From: Actinomycetota bacterium | GTDB taxonomy: Bacteria; Actinomycetota; Acidimicrobiia; Acidimicrobiales; Ilumatobacteraceae | Assembly (NCBI GenBank): GCA_963169665.1 | Contig: CAUJET010000037.1 | Location: forward strand, 52,249-116,248 | Length of the DNA: 64,000 nucleotides | Direction of reading: 5' to 3' | Part shown: piece after piece, positions 17,297 through 25,792 of the stretch | Position numbering within the stretch: the stretch's first letter is position 1 | Layout: each line of letters opens with the position of its first letter | Position numbers and translations under genes: made by a program | Notes under the pieces: generated by a model | What the model was told of the DNA's origin: nothing | Database searches by the model: none | What the model saw: only the letters and a program-made list of their open reading frames with translations

Positions 17297-18091
17297 TCAG
17301 GCCGTGAGCGGCCCTGCCAGGAATGTCCGGGCGGCCGTTTCGGCGTCGGGATCTCCGCTCGGCCATCCGAGAACTGCCTCGTCCGGCGTCAGCCGGTGCG
17401 ACATCGCGAGCAGCAGCGACGCCGCCGGCGCCTCGACGTCGGCCGCGGTCGTGCCGGCGCATCGGTCGACGACCACCCTGGTGGCGTCGCCGCCGATCGT
17501 GGCGGGGGTGATCCGCCAAGCCTCCGGCCGATCGGTGCAGCGGAGCACCAGCCGCCGCGAGAGCCGTTGGCCGCCGTACCGGCGCGTGTAGATGTGCAGC
17601 AGCTCGTCGATGCCGTCGGCTGCGAGCGCCGCCCCGATCGGCGCGTGCTCGCCACCGGGCACCTCGAGGTCCCAGCGGTGCATGGTCGTCTCCTGCGACT
17701 GCCGGCGGGGCCAGAAGCGCAACGTGCCGGCGTCGCGCTCGGCGAAGTTCGGGCACGGTGCGTCGAGGTCGCCGAGCGCGAGCTCGACCGCGGCGATCAT
17801 CCGGTCGGTCGCCTCGTCGAGCGCGTCGATCAGCGCGTCGCCGGTCTCGTCGACCCCGGCGAAGCCACCGGACATCCGTCGCGTGGTGACGATGTCCGTG
17901 GCCCAGCGGTAGTCGCCGACGAGGTGGGCGATCGCATCGCCCACGGTCCAGCCGGGCAGGTGGGGGAGCGGCGCCCCGTGATCGGTCGTGCGGGCGAGGT
18001 GTCCGACGCGTGCGGTCTCGAGCCGGAGGGCGGCGAGGTGCGCGTGCGGTTCGACGGGTGGAACGAACGCCGGGTCGATCGTGTGCGTCAT
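17297..18091 (-). CDS. DinB/maleylpyruvate-isomerase-type protein (TIGR03083-like)
   Basis: 264 residues. The N-terminal half is a DinB four-helix metal-binding domain (LPHLPGWTVGDAIAHLVGDYRWA) and the motif TMHRWDLEVPGG with the third metal-ligand His. The C-terminal half is the MDMPI C-terminal domain ending in a short helix. Members are mycothiol-dependent isomerases or thiol transferases in actinobacteria; the substrate here is unknown. The stop codon abuts that of the CapA gene with no spacer (17296/17297). TACGCT lies 8 bases before the ATG. Confidence 0.85.
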   Translation of the reverse strand: MTHTIDPAFVPPVEPHAHLAALRLETARVGHLARTTDHGAPLPHLPGWTVGDAIAHLVGDYRWATDIVTTRRMSGGFAGVDETGDALIDALDEATDRMIAAVELALGDLDAPCPNFAERDAGTLRFWPRRQSQETTMHRWDLEVPGGEHAPIGAALAADGIDELLHIYTRRYGGQRLSRRLVLRCTDRPEAWRITPATIGGDATRVVVDRCAGTTAADVEAPAASLLLAMSHRLTPDEAVLGWPSGDPDAETAARTFLAGPLTA

Positions 18092-18166
18092 CGTTGCGGA
18101 GCGTAGGGAGGTTCGGTCGCCGTGGCCATGACGCGCAGCCCACGGATCAGGACGACAGTGCATCGA

Positions 18167-18196
18167 TTCGACGAATAGTCAGCGGTTGACTATGCT
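18167..18196 (+). promoter_or_regulatory. modABC promoter with an operator-like dyad in the spacer
   Basis: -35 TTCGAC (18167-18172), 18-bp spacer, -10 TATGCT (18191-18196), then 6 bases to ATG 18203, so a leaderless mRNA is expected. A perfect 7-bp inverted repeat, ATAGTCA-GCGGT-TGACTAT (18175-18193), fills the spacer and runs into the -10. It does not look like the E. coli ModE box. A repressor bound here would block polymerase; molybdate control is an inference. Confidence 0.6.
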
Positions 18197-18202
18197 GGCC
18201 GG

Positions 18203-19063
18203 ATGCGCCGCCACCCACGCTTGCTCGTCGCCTCGCTCGTCATCGCCTCGCTCGTCGTCGCCGCCTGCGGCGACGACGACACCGAAGCCACGCCCACCAC
18301 CGTCGCCGCGACCGAGGCGCCAGCCGTCACCGATGCGCCGGCCGCGACCGACGCCGCTGCGACGACGGCCATGGAGACGCCGGCCGTCGAGGGCACGGTC
18401 ACCGTGTTCGCCGCGGCGTCGCTGACGGCGGCGTTCACCGAGATCGGTGAGGTGTTCATGACCGAGTACCCCGACGCCGAGGTCGTGTTCAACTTCGCCG
18501 CGTCGTCCGAGCTCGTCACCCAGATCGGCGAGGGTGCCCCGGCCGACGTGTTCGCATCGGCCGACCGGAACAACATGACCAAGCTCACCGACGCCGGTGG
18601 CAACGCGACCGAGCCCACCCTGTTCGCCCGCAACCTGCTGGAGATCATCGTCGGGCCCGGCAATCCGTCGGGGATCGCCGGCGTGGCCGATCTGGCCGAC
18701 GAAGATCTGATCGTGGTGACGTGCGCCCCCGAGGTCCCCTGCGGCAAGTACGCGGCCGAGATCTTCGCCAACGCCGGCGTGACCGTGACGCCGAAGTCGC
18801 TCGAGGAGAACGTCAAGGCCGTCGCGTCGAAGGTGACCCTCGGCGAGGCCGATGCGGGCATCGTGTACCGGACCGACGTCATCGCCGCTGGCGCCGATGC
18901 CAGCGGTGTCGAGATCCCCGAGGACATCAACGTCGTCGCCGAGTACCCGGTCGCGGTCACGAAGGACGCGTCGAACGCCGAGGGTGCCCAGGCGTTCATC
19001 GACTTCGTGCTGGCCGAGCATGGCCGGGAGATCCTCGACTCGTACGGATTCCTCGCGCCGTGA
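18203..19063 (+). CDS. modA: Molybdate ABC transporter substrate-binding lipoprotein
   Basis: 286 residues. Signal peptide with lipobox VVAAC, a low-complexity Ala/Thr/Pro/Glu linker (about 27-65), then the ModA fold: VFAAASLTAAF and NFAASSELVTQIGEGAPADVFASAD are the classical oxyanion-binding motifs, followed by the hinge and a C-terminal lobe ending in GREILDSYGF. It captures molybdate or tungstate outside the membrane and delivers it to ModB. First gene of the mod operon; the TGA overlaps the GTG of modB. Confidence 0.95.
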   Translation: MRRHPRLLVASLVIASLVVAACGDDDTEATPTTVAATEAPAVTDAPAATDAAATTAMETPAVEGTVTVFAAASLTAAFTEIGEVFMTEYPDAEVVFNFAASSELVTQIGEGAPADVFASADRNNMTKLTDAGGNATEPTLFARNLLEIIVGPGNPSGIAGVADLADEDLIVVTCAPEVPCGKYAAEIFANAGVTVTPKSLEENVKAVASKVTLGEADAGIVYRTDVIAAGADASGVEIPEDINVVAEYPVAVTKDASNAEGAQAFIDFVLAEHGREILDSYGFLAP

Positions 19064-19881
19064 GTTCGGGTCGGCGCCGGGGCGCCCGGGCGCGATTGCC
19101 CGTCCCGGCGCTGGTATTGGCTGCCGTCGCGATCGCGTTCTTCGCGCTCCCGCTCGTCGGCCTGCTGTGGCGGGCCCCGTGGTCGAACGCGTGGCGCTAC
19201 CTCACCGACGACGACGCGCTCACCGCGCTGCGGTTGTCGATCGTCTGCTCGCTGTGGGCGACCGCGTTGTCCATCGTGTTCGGCGTGCCGCTGGCCTGGG
19301 TGCTCGCCCGCGTCGAGTTCCCCGGGCGGACGGTGGTGCGGGCGCTGTGCACGCTGTCGATGGTGCTCCCGCCGGTGGTCGGGGGCGTCGCGCTGTTCTT
19401 CGCGCTGGGCCGGCGCGGGCTCGTCGGCCAGTACCTCGACCGATGGTTCGACATCCGACTCCCGTTCACCACCGCAGGGGTGGTGGTCGCCCAGACGTTC
19501 GTCGCGATGCCGTTCCTCGTGATCACCGTCGAGGCGGCGCTGCGTCAACTCGACCAGCGAGTGGAGGATGCGGCCCGCACGCTCGGTGCTTCGCGTTGGT
19601 ACACCTTCCGACGCGTCACCCTGCCGGCCGTGCGACCCGCACTCGTGGCCGGCGCCGTGCTGTCGTGGGCGCGAGCGCTCGGCGAGTTCGGCGCCACGAT
19701 CACCTTCGCCGGCAACTTCCCGGGCACCACCCAGACGATGCCGCTCGCCGTGTACCTGTCGCTCGAGACGAACCCGGAAGAGGCGATCGTGCTCGCGCTG
19801 CTGTTGATCGCGATCTCGTTCGGCGTGCTCGTCGGCCTGCGCGACCGCTGGTTCGGCGCACGCACGGCGGTGGCGGCGTGA
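19060..19881 (+). CDS. modB: Molybdate ABC transporter permease
   Basis: 273 residues with about six transmembrane helices. The EAA loop, which docks to the ATPase, reads EDAARTLGASRWYTFRRV and is followed by LSWARALGEFGAT, typical of ModB/CysT permeases. GTG 19060 overlaps the modA stop (GTGA), and its own stop overlaps modC the same way, so the three proteins are translationally coupled. Confidence 0.94.
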   Translation: MSSGRRRGARARLPVPALVLAAVAIAFFALPLVGLLWRAPWSNAWRYLTDDDALTALRLSIVCSLWATALSIVFGVPLAWVLARVEFPGRTVVRALCTLSMVLPPVVGGVALFFALGRRGLVGQYLDRWFDIRLPFTTAGVVVAQTFVAMPFLVITVEAALRQLDQRVEDAARTLGASRWYTFRRVTLPAVRPALVAGAVLSWARALGEFGATITFAGNFPGTTQTMPLAVYLSLETNPEEAIVLALLLIAISFGVLVGLRDRWFGARTAVAA

Positions 19882-20927
19882 GCGTCACCGCACACGTGCG
19901 GGTGCAGCTTGGCTCGCTCGACCTCGACGCAGCGATCGACATCGCGCCCGGCGAGCTCGTCGCCGTCCTCGGTCCGAACGGCGCGGGTAAGAGCACCTTC
20001 CTCAGAGCGCTGGCCGGGCTGCAACCCATCGACGCCGGCCGGATCGCGATCGACGCGACCGTGGTCGACGACGGTGACGCGGTGTTCGTGGAGCCGGAGC
20101 GTCGCCCGATCGGCGTGGTGTTCCAGCAGTACCTGTTGTTCGAGCACATGTCGGTGCTCGAGAACGTCGCGTTCGGCCTGCGGTCACGCGGCACGGCCAA
20201 GGCCGACGCCCGCCGCACCGCGGGGGAGTGGCTCGAGCGCGTCGGGTTGGGCGAGTACGCGTCGCAACGTCCGCGGGCGCTGTCCGGCGGGCAGGCCCAA
20301 CGCGTCGCGCTCGCGCGGGCGCTCGCCCCGGATCCTCGGCTGCTGCTGCTCGACGAGCCGTTGGCCGCGCTCGACGTGGGTACCCGCGCCTCGGTCCGTC
20401 GCGATCTCCGCCAGCACCTCGCGTCGTTCGACGGGATGCGGCTGCTGGTCACCCACGATCCGGTCGACGCCTACGCACTCGCCGACCGTGTGGTGATCCT
20501 GGAGGAGGGCCGCATCGTGCAGACGGGCACGCTGGCGGAGGTGACCGCACGGCCGAGGTCGCGCTACGTGGCCGATCTCGTCGGCGTGAACCTGGTGCGC
20601 GGCGTCGTGAGCGACGGGGTGCTGCGCACCGCCGACGGTGCCTCGGTGGTGATCGCCGACGCGACGCCGGGCGACAGCATCGCCGTCATCCGCCCCCATT
20701 CCGTCGTGCTCACCACCGACGCCCCGACGTCGAGCGCCCGCAACGTCTGGCCGGGGACGATCGTCGACATCGACCGCCTCGGTGACCGGGTGCGCGTCGT
20801 GATCGACGGCCCGATCCCGCTCACCGCCGAGATCACCGCTGCCGCGCTCGACGCACTGCACCTCCGACCGGGCGACGCCGTCCACGCCGCCGTGAAGGCC
20901 ACCGACATCGACGTGTCACCCGTCTGA
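19878..20927 (+). CDS. modC: Molybdate ABC transporter ATP-binding protein
   Basis: 349 residues. Walker A GPNGAGKST at 32-40, Q-loop in VVFQQYLLF, signature LSGGQAQRVALARAL, Walker B LLLLDEPLAALD, H-loop in VTHDPVDA. After about residue 235 comes a regulatory C-terminal domain with a TOBE/Mop-type fold that can bind molybdate and inhibit the pump. With modA and modB it forms a complete importer, supplying molybdenum for cofactor enzymes not present in this window. Confidence 0.94.
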   Translation: MSVTAHVRVQLGSLDLDAAIDIAPGELVAVLGPNGAGKSTFLRALAGLQPIDAGRIAIDATVVDDGDAVFVEPERRPIGVVFQQYLLFEHMSVLENVAFGLRSRGTAKADARRTAGEWLERVGLGEYASQRPRALSGGQAQRVALARALAPDPRLLLLDEPLAALDVGTRASVRRDLRQHLASFDGMRLLVTHDPVDAYALADRVVILEEGRIVQTGTLAEVTARPRSRYVADLVGVNLVRGVVSDGVLRTADGASVVIADATPGDSIAVIRPHSVVLTTDAPTSSARNVWPGTIVDIDRLGDRVRVVIDGPIPLTAEITAAALDALHLRPGDAVHAAVKATDIDVSPV

Positions 20928-20948
20928 ACGTGGCGCTCGTCGTTCTGA

Positions 20949-20980
20949 TCGTGCATCCTCACGAGCGGGAAGATGCACGA
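20949..20980 (+). terminator. Inverted repeat after modC (terminator or regulator site)
   Basis: TCGTGCATC and GATGCACGA form a perfect 9-bp stem with a 14-base loop, 21 bases after the modC stop and about 60 bases before the padR start. There is no U-tract, so it could be a non-canonical terminator or an operator for the PadR-like regulator. Confidence 0.4.
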
Positions 20981-21040
20981 CCGAATTCGTGTGCGGTCCC
21001 TGAGCGAGCGGCCGCCGGCGGCAGCGGGCCGCGTGTCACC

Positions 21041-21580
21041 ATGTCGCACATGGCGAGGACCTCCGACGACGAGCTGCTGCTGGGGGAGTGGGCGTGTCTC
21101 GGCATCCTCGCCGTCGCACCGGCGCACGGGTTCGCCGTCGCCAAGCGCCTCGCCCCCGAGGGTGACGTCGGCCGGGTGTGGTCGTTGTCGCGTGCGCTGA
21201 CGTACCGCGCGATCGACCAGCTGGTGGCCCGCGGGTATCTCGCAGCGGTGGGGGAGGAGCCCGGCACGGCCGGCGGCAACCGCACCCTGCTCGCGCCCAC
21301 CAGGAGCGGCCGTGCCCAACTGCGCCGCTGGTTGGCGACGCCCACCCAACATCTCAGGGACGTACGCAGCGAGCTGCTGTTGAAGCTCGTGCTCGCCGAA
21401 CTGAACGCGGTCGACACGCACGAACTGCTGGTCCGGCAGCGCGAGCAGATCGCGGGGATCGCTGCATCACGAGCCGGAGCTGATCCGGCCGACGTGGTGG
21501 CGCTCTGGCGGCGCGAGTCGGCGAACGCGGCGCTGCGGTTCCTCGACGCGCTGCTCAGCCCGCCGACGGGCGACCGCTGA
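21041..21580 (+). CDS. PadR-family transcriptional regulator
   Basis: 179 residues. N-terminal winged helix of PadR type (LLLGEWACLGILAVAPAHGFAVAKRL, then SLSRALTYRAIDQLVARGYL), wing with NRTLLAPTRSGRAQLRRWL, and a C-terminal helical dimerisation domain (DVRSELLLKLVLAEL, LVRQREQIAGI). Such proteins are usually small-molecule-responsive repressors of adjacent genes; candidates are modABC upstream or the convergent acyl-CoA dehydrogenase. Its stop overlaps the dehydrogenase 3' end by 26 bases. ATG 21041 chosen; ATG 21050 is possible. Confidence 0.87.
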   Translation: MSHMARTSDDELLLGEWACLGILAVAPAHGFAVAKRLAPEGDVGRVWSLSRALTYRAIDQLVARGYLAAVGEEPGTAGGNRTLLAPTRSGRAQLRRWLATPTQHLRDVRSELLLKLVLAELNAVDTHELLVRQREQIAGIAASRAGADPADVVALWRRESANAALRFLDALLSPPTGDR

Positions 21581-22754
21581 CCGGCACCTGCCGGAACGGC
21601 ATGTCGCGGTCGACCTCGGGTTCCTTGGGCAGACCCAGCAGGCGCTCGCCGATGATGTTGCGCTGGATCTGGTCGGTGCCGCCGCCGATCGAGAAGAAGT
21701 AGGCGTTCTGCTGCGAGTAGTTGGCGTCGCGCGACCGCGGGAACTCGTCGCCGTCGAGCGTGGCGTCCATGCCGAGGATCGTCGCCTCCACCCGGCCGGC
21801 GAAGTGCAGGATCTGCGCCAGCGAGAGCTTGCCGAGCGATGCGAGCGGCGACGAGCCGCCGGCCTTCATGACGGCCTTCGACCGTTCGGCGTTCCAGTCG
21901 TTCACGGTGCGTCGGATGTGCAGCTTCATCAGCGCCTGGCGGACGGTGTGGTCGTCGGCGCGGCCCATGGTGCGGGCCAGCTCGACCAGCGACAGGTCGG
22001 GTGTGGGGATGCGGCCGTGCGACTTCGCGGTGGCCCCCTCGCCGCCGCCGCTCGGTCCGCGGCGAGAGACGCCCATGACGGCCCGCTCGTACGCCAGCGC
22101 GGTCTGGAGCACCCACCAGCCCTTGTTCAGGTCGCCGAGCCGGTTGGCCTCGGGCACCCGGCCGTCGGTGATGAACACCTCGTTGAACCGGGCGTCGCCG
22201 GTCATCTGGCGCAGCGGACGGACCTCGACCCCGGCCTGCTTCATCGGGAACCAGAAGAAGCTGATGCCGCGGTGCTTGGGCTGGTCCCAGTCGGTGCGGG
22301 CGATGAGCATGCCGTAGTCGGCGTCGCGGGCGCCGGAGGTCCACACCTTCTGCCCGTTGACCACCCACTCGTCGCCGTCGCGCACCGCCGTGGTGCGGAT
22401 GCCGGCGAGGTCGGAGCCGGCGCCCGGCTCGCTGTACAGCAGGCACATCGCCACCTGGTCGAGGAGCAGCGGGCGGAGGAACTGGCGCTTCAGTTCGTCG
22501 GTGCCCGCAGCGATCATCGTGCCGGCCCACAGGTTGTAGATGTCCTGGCCCGGACCGGGTGCGCCGGCGGCGGCGAAGACGGCCTCGACCTCCTTGGCCT
22601 CGTCGTCGGACAGGCCGCGCCCGTACCACTCGGTCGGCCACCGCAGCGCGGCCCACCCCTCGTCGATCACGCGCTCCATCCACTCGCGACGGTTCACGTT
22701 CGGCGACCAGTGCTCGGCCAGGAACTCCTGTGCTTCCTTCACGGCGACGCTCAT
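21555..22754 (-). CDS. Acyl-CoA dehydrogenase
   Basis: 399 residues with the full ACAD fold: N-terminal helices, the FAD/substrate region LLYSEPGAGSDLAG and WTSGARDADYGMLIART, and a C-terminal helical domain ending in FFSIGGGTDQIQRNIIGERLLGLP. It would introduce a double bond into an acyl- or steroid-side-chain-CoA, passing electrons to ETF. ACADs with this SEPGAGSDLAG / GGGTDQIQRNII pattern are common in actinobacterial sterol and lipid catabolic gene sets. TACCGT lies 7 bases before ATG 22754. Divergent from the TetR gene, its likely regulator. Confidence 0.92.
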   Translation of the reverse strand: MSVAVKEAQEFLAEHWSPNVNRREWMERVIDEGWAALRWPTEWYGRGLSDDEAKEVEAVFAAAGAPGPGQDIYNLWAGTMIAAGTDELKRQFLRPLLLDQVAMCLLYSEPGAGSDLAGIRTTAVRDGDEWVVNGQKVWTSGARDADYGMLIARTDWDQPKHRGISFFWFPMKQAGVEVRPLRQMTGDARFNEVFITDGRVPEANRLGDLNKGWWVLQTALAYERAVMGVSRRGPSGGGEGATAKSHGRIPTPDLSLVELARTMGRADDHTVRQALMKLHIRRTVNDWNAERSKAVMKAGGSSPLASLGKLSLAQILHFAGRVEATILGMDATLDGDEFPRSRDANYSQQNAYFFSIGGGTDQIQRNIIGERLLGLPKEPEVDRDMPFRQVPVSGRPSAG

Positions 22755-22837
22755 GCGTTCGACGGTACTCGGGCACGGGAGCTGGTACCGCCCCGGAGCC
22801 GGTCGGCGCGAGCCGCGATCTGTCATGCTGCTCGGCC

Positions 22838-23461
22838 ATGGGAGAGCGCGAGTCGTCGACTCGTCGGACGGGGCCGTCACAGGCGCGCTCGGTTGCGACA
22901 TCGGACCGGATCCTCGAGGCCGCCACGTCGGTGCTGGTCGAGCGGGGATTGCAGGGGTTCAACACGAATGCGGTGGCGGACGCGGCGGGCCTCACGGTCG
23001 GCACGCTGTACCACCACTTCCGCGACAAGAACGATCTGCTCCGGGTGCTGTTCGAACGCGACCAGGCCGTACGCACCGAGTTTCTCCGGGCCCACGTCGA
23101 CGAGTTCTCCGAGGTGACCGATCTCGAGCAATGGGTGCACGACGTGTTGGCCGCACTGGCGAACTTCCGTCGCCGGCAACCGGCGACCCTGGTGCTGCGT
23201 CGCGCCTGCCGCGCCGTGCCGGAACTGATCGCGGCCGAGGAGGCGGCGAACGATCAGCTCGCCTCACTGCTCGGTCGGATGGTGCGGAGCCGCTATCCAC
23301 ACATCCCGGCGCGTCGGGCGTCGCTCATCGGGCGCACGGTGAACGAGACGGTCCGATCGATGCTCGACAACGCAGGTGAACACCCGCGGCGGGCCGCTGC
23401 GATGCGTCGCGAACTCGAACTGATGGTGGGGGCCTACCTCCGTCAGCTCGAGCACGACTGA
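22838..23461 (+). CDS. TetR-family transcriptional regulator
   Basis: 207 residues. The N-terminal helix-turn-helix reads RILEAATSVLVERGL, then TNAVADAAGLTVGTLYHHFRDKNDLL, a textbook TetR DNA-binding domain at about 24-70. The C-terminal ligand domain is helical and unassigned. It is divergent from the acyl-CoA dehydrogenase (83-base gap) and probably controls it. Its last 19 bases overlap the 3' end of the convergent activase gene. Confidence 0.92.
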   Translation: MGERESSTRRTGPSQARSVATSDRILEAATSVLVERGLQGFNTNAVADAAGLTVGTLYHHFRDKNDLLRVLFERDQAVRTEFLRAHVDEFSEVTDLEQWVHDVLAALANFRRRQPATLVLRRACRAVPELIAAEEAANDQLASLLGRMVRSRYPHIPARRASLIGRTVNETVRSMLDNAGEHPRRAAAMRRELELMVGAYLRQLEHD

Positions 23462-24174
23462 GCGACGAGGCCGGTCGCCGCCAGCGTGGCGACCGCTCGT
23501 TCGACGTCGTCGTCGGTCGCCTCGCGGAGCCGGCGTGCCACCCCTCGGGTTCCCGCGTGGCGGAAGGCGAGCACCTTCACCGGCGGCACCGTGTGCAGAT
23601 GCAACAGCCACTCGGCGGTACGCGCGAGTTGATCGGCCGAGTCGTTCACCCCTGGTACCACCAGGAGGCGTACCTCGGTGAGTCGATCGAGTTCGTCGAG
23701 ATGTCGCAGCGAGGCGAGCACCCGTTCGTTGCCCCGAGCGGTGAGGAACCGGTGCACCTCGGCATCGAGCGCCTTGAGGTCGATCATCGCCCCCTCCATC
23801 GCCGGTGTGAGGGCGTCCCACACCGCTGGGTCGGCGTCACCGTTGCTGTCGACCAGACGTGAGAGGCGGCGCGTCGCGTCGTGCTCGCGCAGCCGTTCGA
23901 ACAGCTCGAGCACGAACCGCCACTGCAGCGTCGCCTCCCCGCCCGACACGGTGACCCCCGAGAGGAACGGGGCGGCGGCGACCACTTCGTGGAGGATCTG
24001 CTCGATCGACGCCCACCGCGTCGAGGGCGTCGACCGGGTGCAGATCGTCTGAGGGTTGTGGCACGCGAGGCAGTCGAACGAGCACCCCTGGAGGAACAGG
24101 ACGTACCGATTGCCCGGACCGTCGACGCACGAGGCCGGGATGGCGTCAGCGACGAGCGCCCGCGTCGAGCTCAT
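23443..24174 (-). CDS. yjjW: Glycyl-radical-enzyme activating protein (radical SAM)
   Basis: 243 residues. The radical SAM cluster motif CSFDCLAC (Cys31, Cys35, Cys38, CX3CX2C) follows the typical activase N-terminus (SCVDGPGNRYVLFLQG) and precedes HNPQT; later VTVSGGEATLQ is the SAM-binding GGE motif and DLKAL is also characteristic. It would use SAM and a 4Fe-4S cluster to install a glycyl radical on the partner enzyme encoded just upstream, with which it overlaps by 29 bases. It lacks the extra ferredoxin-like cysteine insert of E. coli YjjW, so the symbol is given by context and is tentative. Confidence 0.85.
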   Translation of the reverse strand: MSSTRALVADAIPASCVDGPGNRYVLFLQGCSFDCLACHNPQTICTRSTPSTRWASIEQILHEVVAAAPFLSGVTVSGGEATLQWRFVLELFERLREHDATRRLSRLVDSNGDADPAVWDALTPAMEGAMIDLKALDAEVHRFLTARGNERVLASLRHLDELDRLTEVRLLVVPGVNDSADQLARTAEWLLHLHTVPPVKVLAFRHAGTRGVARRLREATDDDVERAVATLAATGLVAQSCSS

Positions 24175-25729
24175 GGCTGCGCACGCGCTGCGCGGTGCGA
24201 TCGTCGAGATGGGCGTGCACGAACGAGCCGGCGGCCAAGGTGCTGCTCGAGTGGCGCACGGTGTCGGGCTCACCATCGATCACCTGTGCGATGTCGCTGC
24301 GCCGGGCCAGGTAGCCCGTGATGCGCACGAACTCGCCACCAGCCAGCTCGAACGTCACGTCGCGCATGCCGAGCGACATCGACCCCTTGGCGATGTCGAC
24401 CGCCGCCTGCAGGTTGTGGGCGACCGTGTCGTCGAGGCGCACGATGTCGCTCACGCCGGACGGGAAGAACGCGTGGTTCGGGGCGACGGTCTGGAGGTGC
24501 CGGTACAGCGGCGGCTCGCTGCCGACCGGGATCCTCGTCCCGGCGGTGACGCCGACATCGGACTCGAGTCCGGCCTGGCTGTGCAAGAGAGCGTGCCCAT
24601 CGGTGGCCTCGCAGTACGGCATCGGGCGGTCCTCGACCATCATCGACAACGACCGGACGATCTCGTGGGCGAGTTCGTCGGCGTGGTCGTCGTGCCCGTA
24701 CCGGCCGGGTCGACCGTCGAGGTCGAGCAGGTGCCCGACGCACTCGGCCAGCCCCACGACGCCGAACATCGCGGTGAACCGGTCGAGCGACAACAGGCCC
24801 TCGCGCACCAGCCAGGAGTGGTCGAAGAAGCCTGCATCGTCGACGAGGTGACGGATGCGCGCCTCCATCAGTTCGGCGGCGAGCTCCACGTACCAGGCGA
24901 GGGTGTCGGCGGTGAACCGGGCGGCCGGTCCGGTGTGGTGACGGGCCGCCGCTGCGAGGTTCAGCCGCACCAGCGTGTGGGCCCCACCGGCCACGGGCAG
25001 CGAGTTGTAACAGCTCACCACGCCGTAGCGCTCGCCCAGATCGCGCACCAGCAGCGGGTGGTTCACGAGGTGCGGCTGGGCGACGGCGGCGACGGTGCGC
25101 ATGGCGTCGAGCACGAGATCGTCGGGCGTGATCGCCGGGTCGACCCGCAGCGTGAGGTTCGGCACGACCTGGCGGACCTCTCGATGCACGGCGAGCGCCG
25201 CTCGTACGACGCGCCCGTCGGCCGGGCCGAGGTTGGCGTGCGCGAACGCATCGGGGAACAGTCGGTCGAGCAACACCCAGAAGCGACGCAGCCGCTGGTG
25301 CAGTTCGTCGTCGTCGAGGTCGGCGGCGAACGGTTCGAGCAGGCGGTCGAGGTCACCGAACCACACGGGGTAGCCGGTGATCGAGGGGACGTTCGCGTAC
25401 ATCGCCAGCAGGAACGTGGTGGCGTCGTCGAACGTGCGCGGCGGGTCGAGCTCGAGGAACCGACTGCCCTGTCGGAGCGCGAGGTCGTAGTCGGGCAGCG
25501 TGTAGCGGGGTCGATACGGCGCCGCACCCTCGTACATGTCGCAGATCACCCGTTCCTCGAGCGCCGCAGCGCACTCGGGGCTCACCTTCGGGGAATCGAG
25601 CACGTTCTCGGCCGCGATGGCCAGTGCCTGGACGCGTTGGCGGTACGTGAGCGTGGGATCGTCGACGATCGCGCGCACGCCACGGCCGATCTGCTCGCGG
25701 TCGTCGGGTGTCACGACAGCAGCGTGCAC
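24146..25729 (-). CDS. yjjI: YjjI-family glycyl radical enzyme
   Basis: 527 residues, near the length of E. coli YjjI (about 516). Active-site Cys240 lies in VVSCYNSLPVAGG, and the glycyl-radical loop FVRITGYLARR carries Gly472 near the C-terminus; RITGY replaces the usual RV(S/T)GY. The function of YjjI is not established in the family; a radical reaction on a small metabolite is expected. It is encoded immediately before its activase. The enzyme type is oxygen-sensitive, which is notable next to many oxygenases. Start GTG 25729. Confidence 0.87.
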   Translation of the reverse strand: MHAAVVTPDDREQIGRGVRAIVDDPTLTYRQRVQALAIAAENVLDSPKVSPECAAALEERVICDMYEGAAPYRPRYTLPDYDLALRQGSRFLELDPPRTFDDATTFLLAMYANVPSITGYPVWFGDLDRLLEPFAADLDDDELHQRLRRFWVLLDRLFPDAFAHANLGPADGRVVRAALAVHREVRQVVPNLTLRVDPAITPDDLVLDAMRTVAAVAQPHLVNHPLLVRDLGERYGVVSCYNSLPVAGGAHTLVRLNLAAAARHHTGPAARFTADTLAWYVELAAELMEARIRHLVDDAGFFDHSWLVREGLLSLDRFTAMFGVVGLAECVGHLLDLDGRPGRYGHDDHADELAHEIVRSLSMMVEDRPMPYCEATDGHALLHSQAGLESDVGVTAGTRIPVGSEPPLYRHLQTVAPNHAFFPSGVSDIVRLDDTVAHNLQAAVDIAKGSMSLGMRDVTFELAGGEFVRITGYLARRSDIAQVIDGEPDTVRHSSSTLAAGSFVHAHLDDRTAQRVRSHELDAGARR

Positions 25730-25780
25730 CCGTCGGCGCGCCGGATCCCAGGGCCGAACGTCCCACCCCGCAGCTCGGAC

Positions 25781-25786
25781 TACCGT
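25781..25786 (+). promoter_or_regulatory. Putative -10 box (TACCGT), TauD-like gene
   Basis: TACCGT ends 6 bases before ATG 25793 with no Shine-Dalgarno: leaderless pattern. Confidence 0.4.
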
Positions 25787-25792
25787 TCGGCC

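Noticed and set aside
23443..25729. Pyruvate formate-lyase or anaerobic ribonucleotide reductase assignment for the radical pair
   Set aside because: The enzyme is 527 residues with a single VSCYNSLP cysteine and RITGY loop near the C-terminus; it lacks the Cys-Cys pair of PFL and the ATP-cone/zinc motifs of NrdD, fitting YjjI better.
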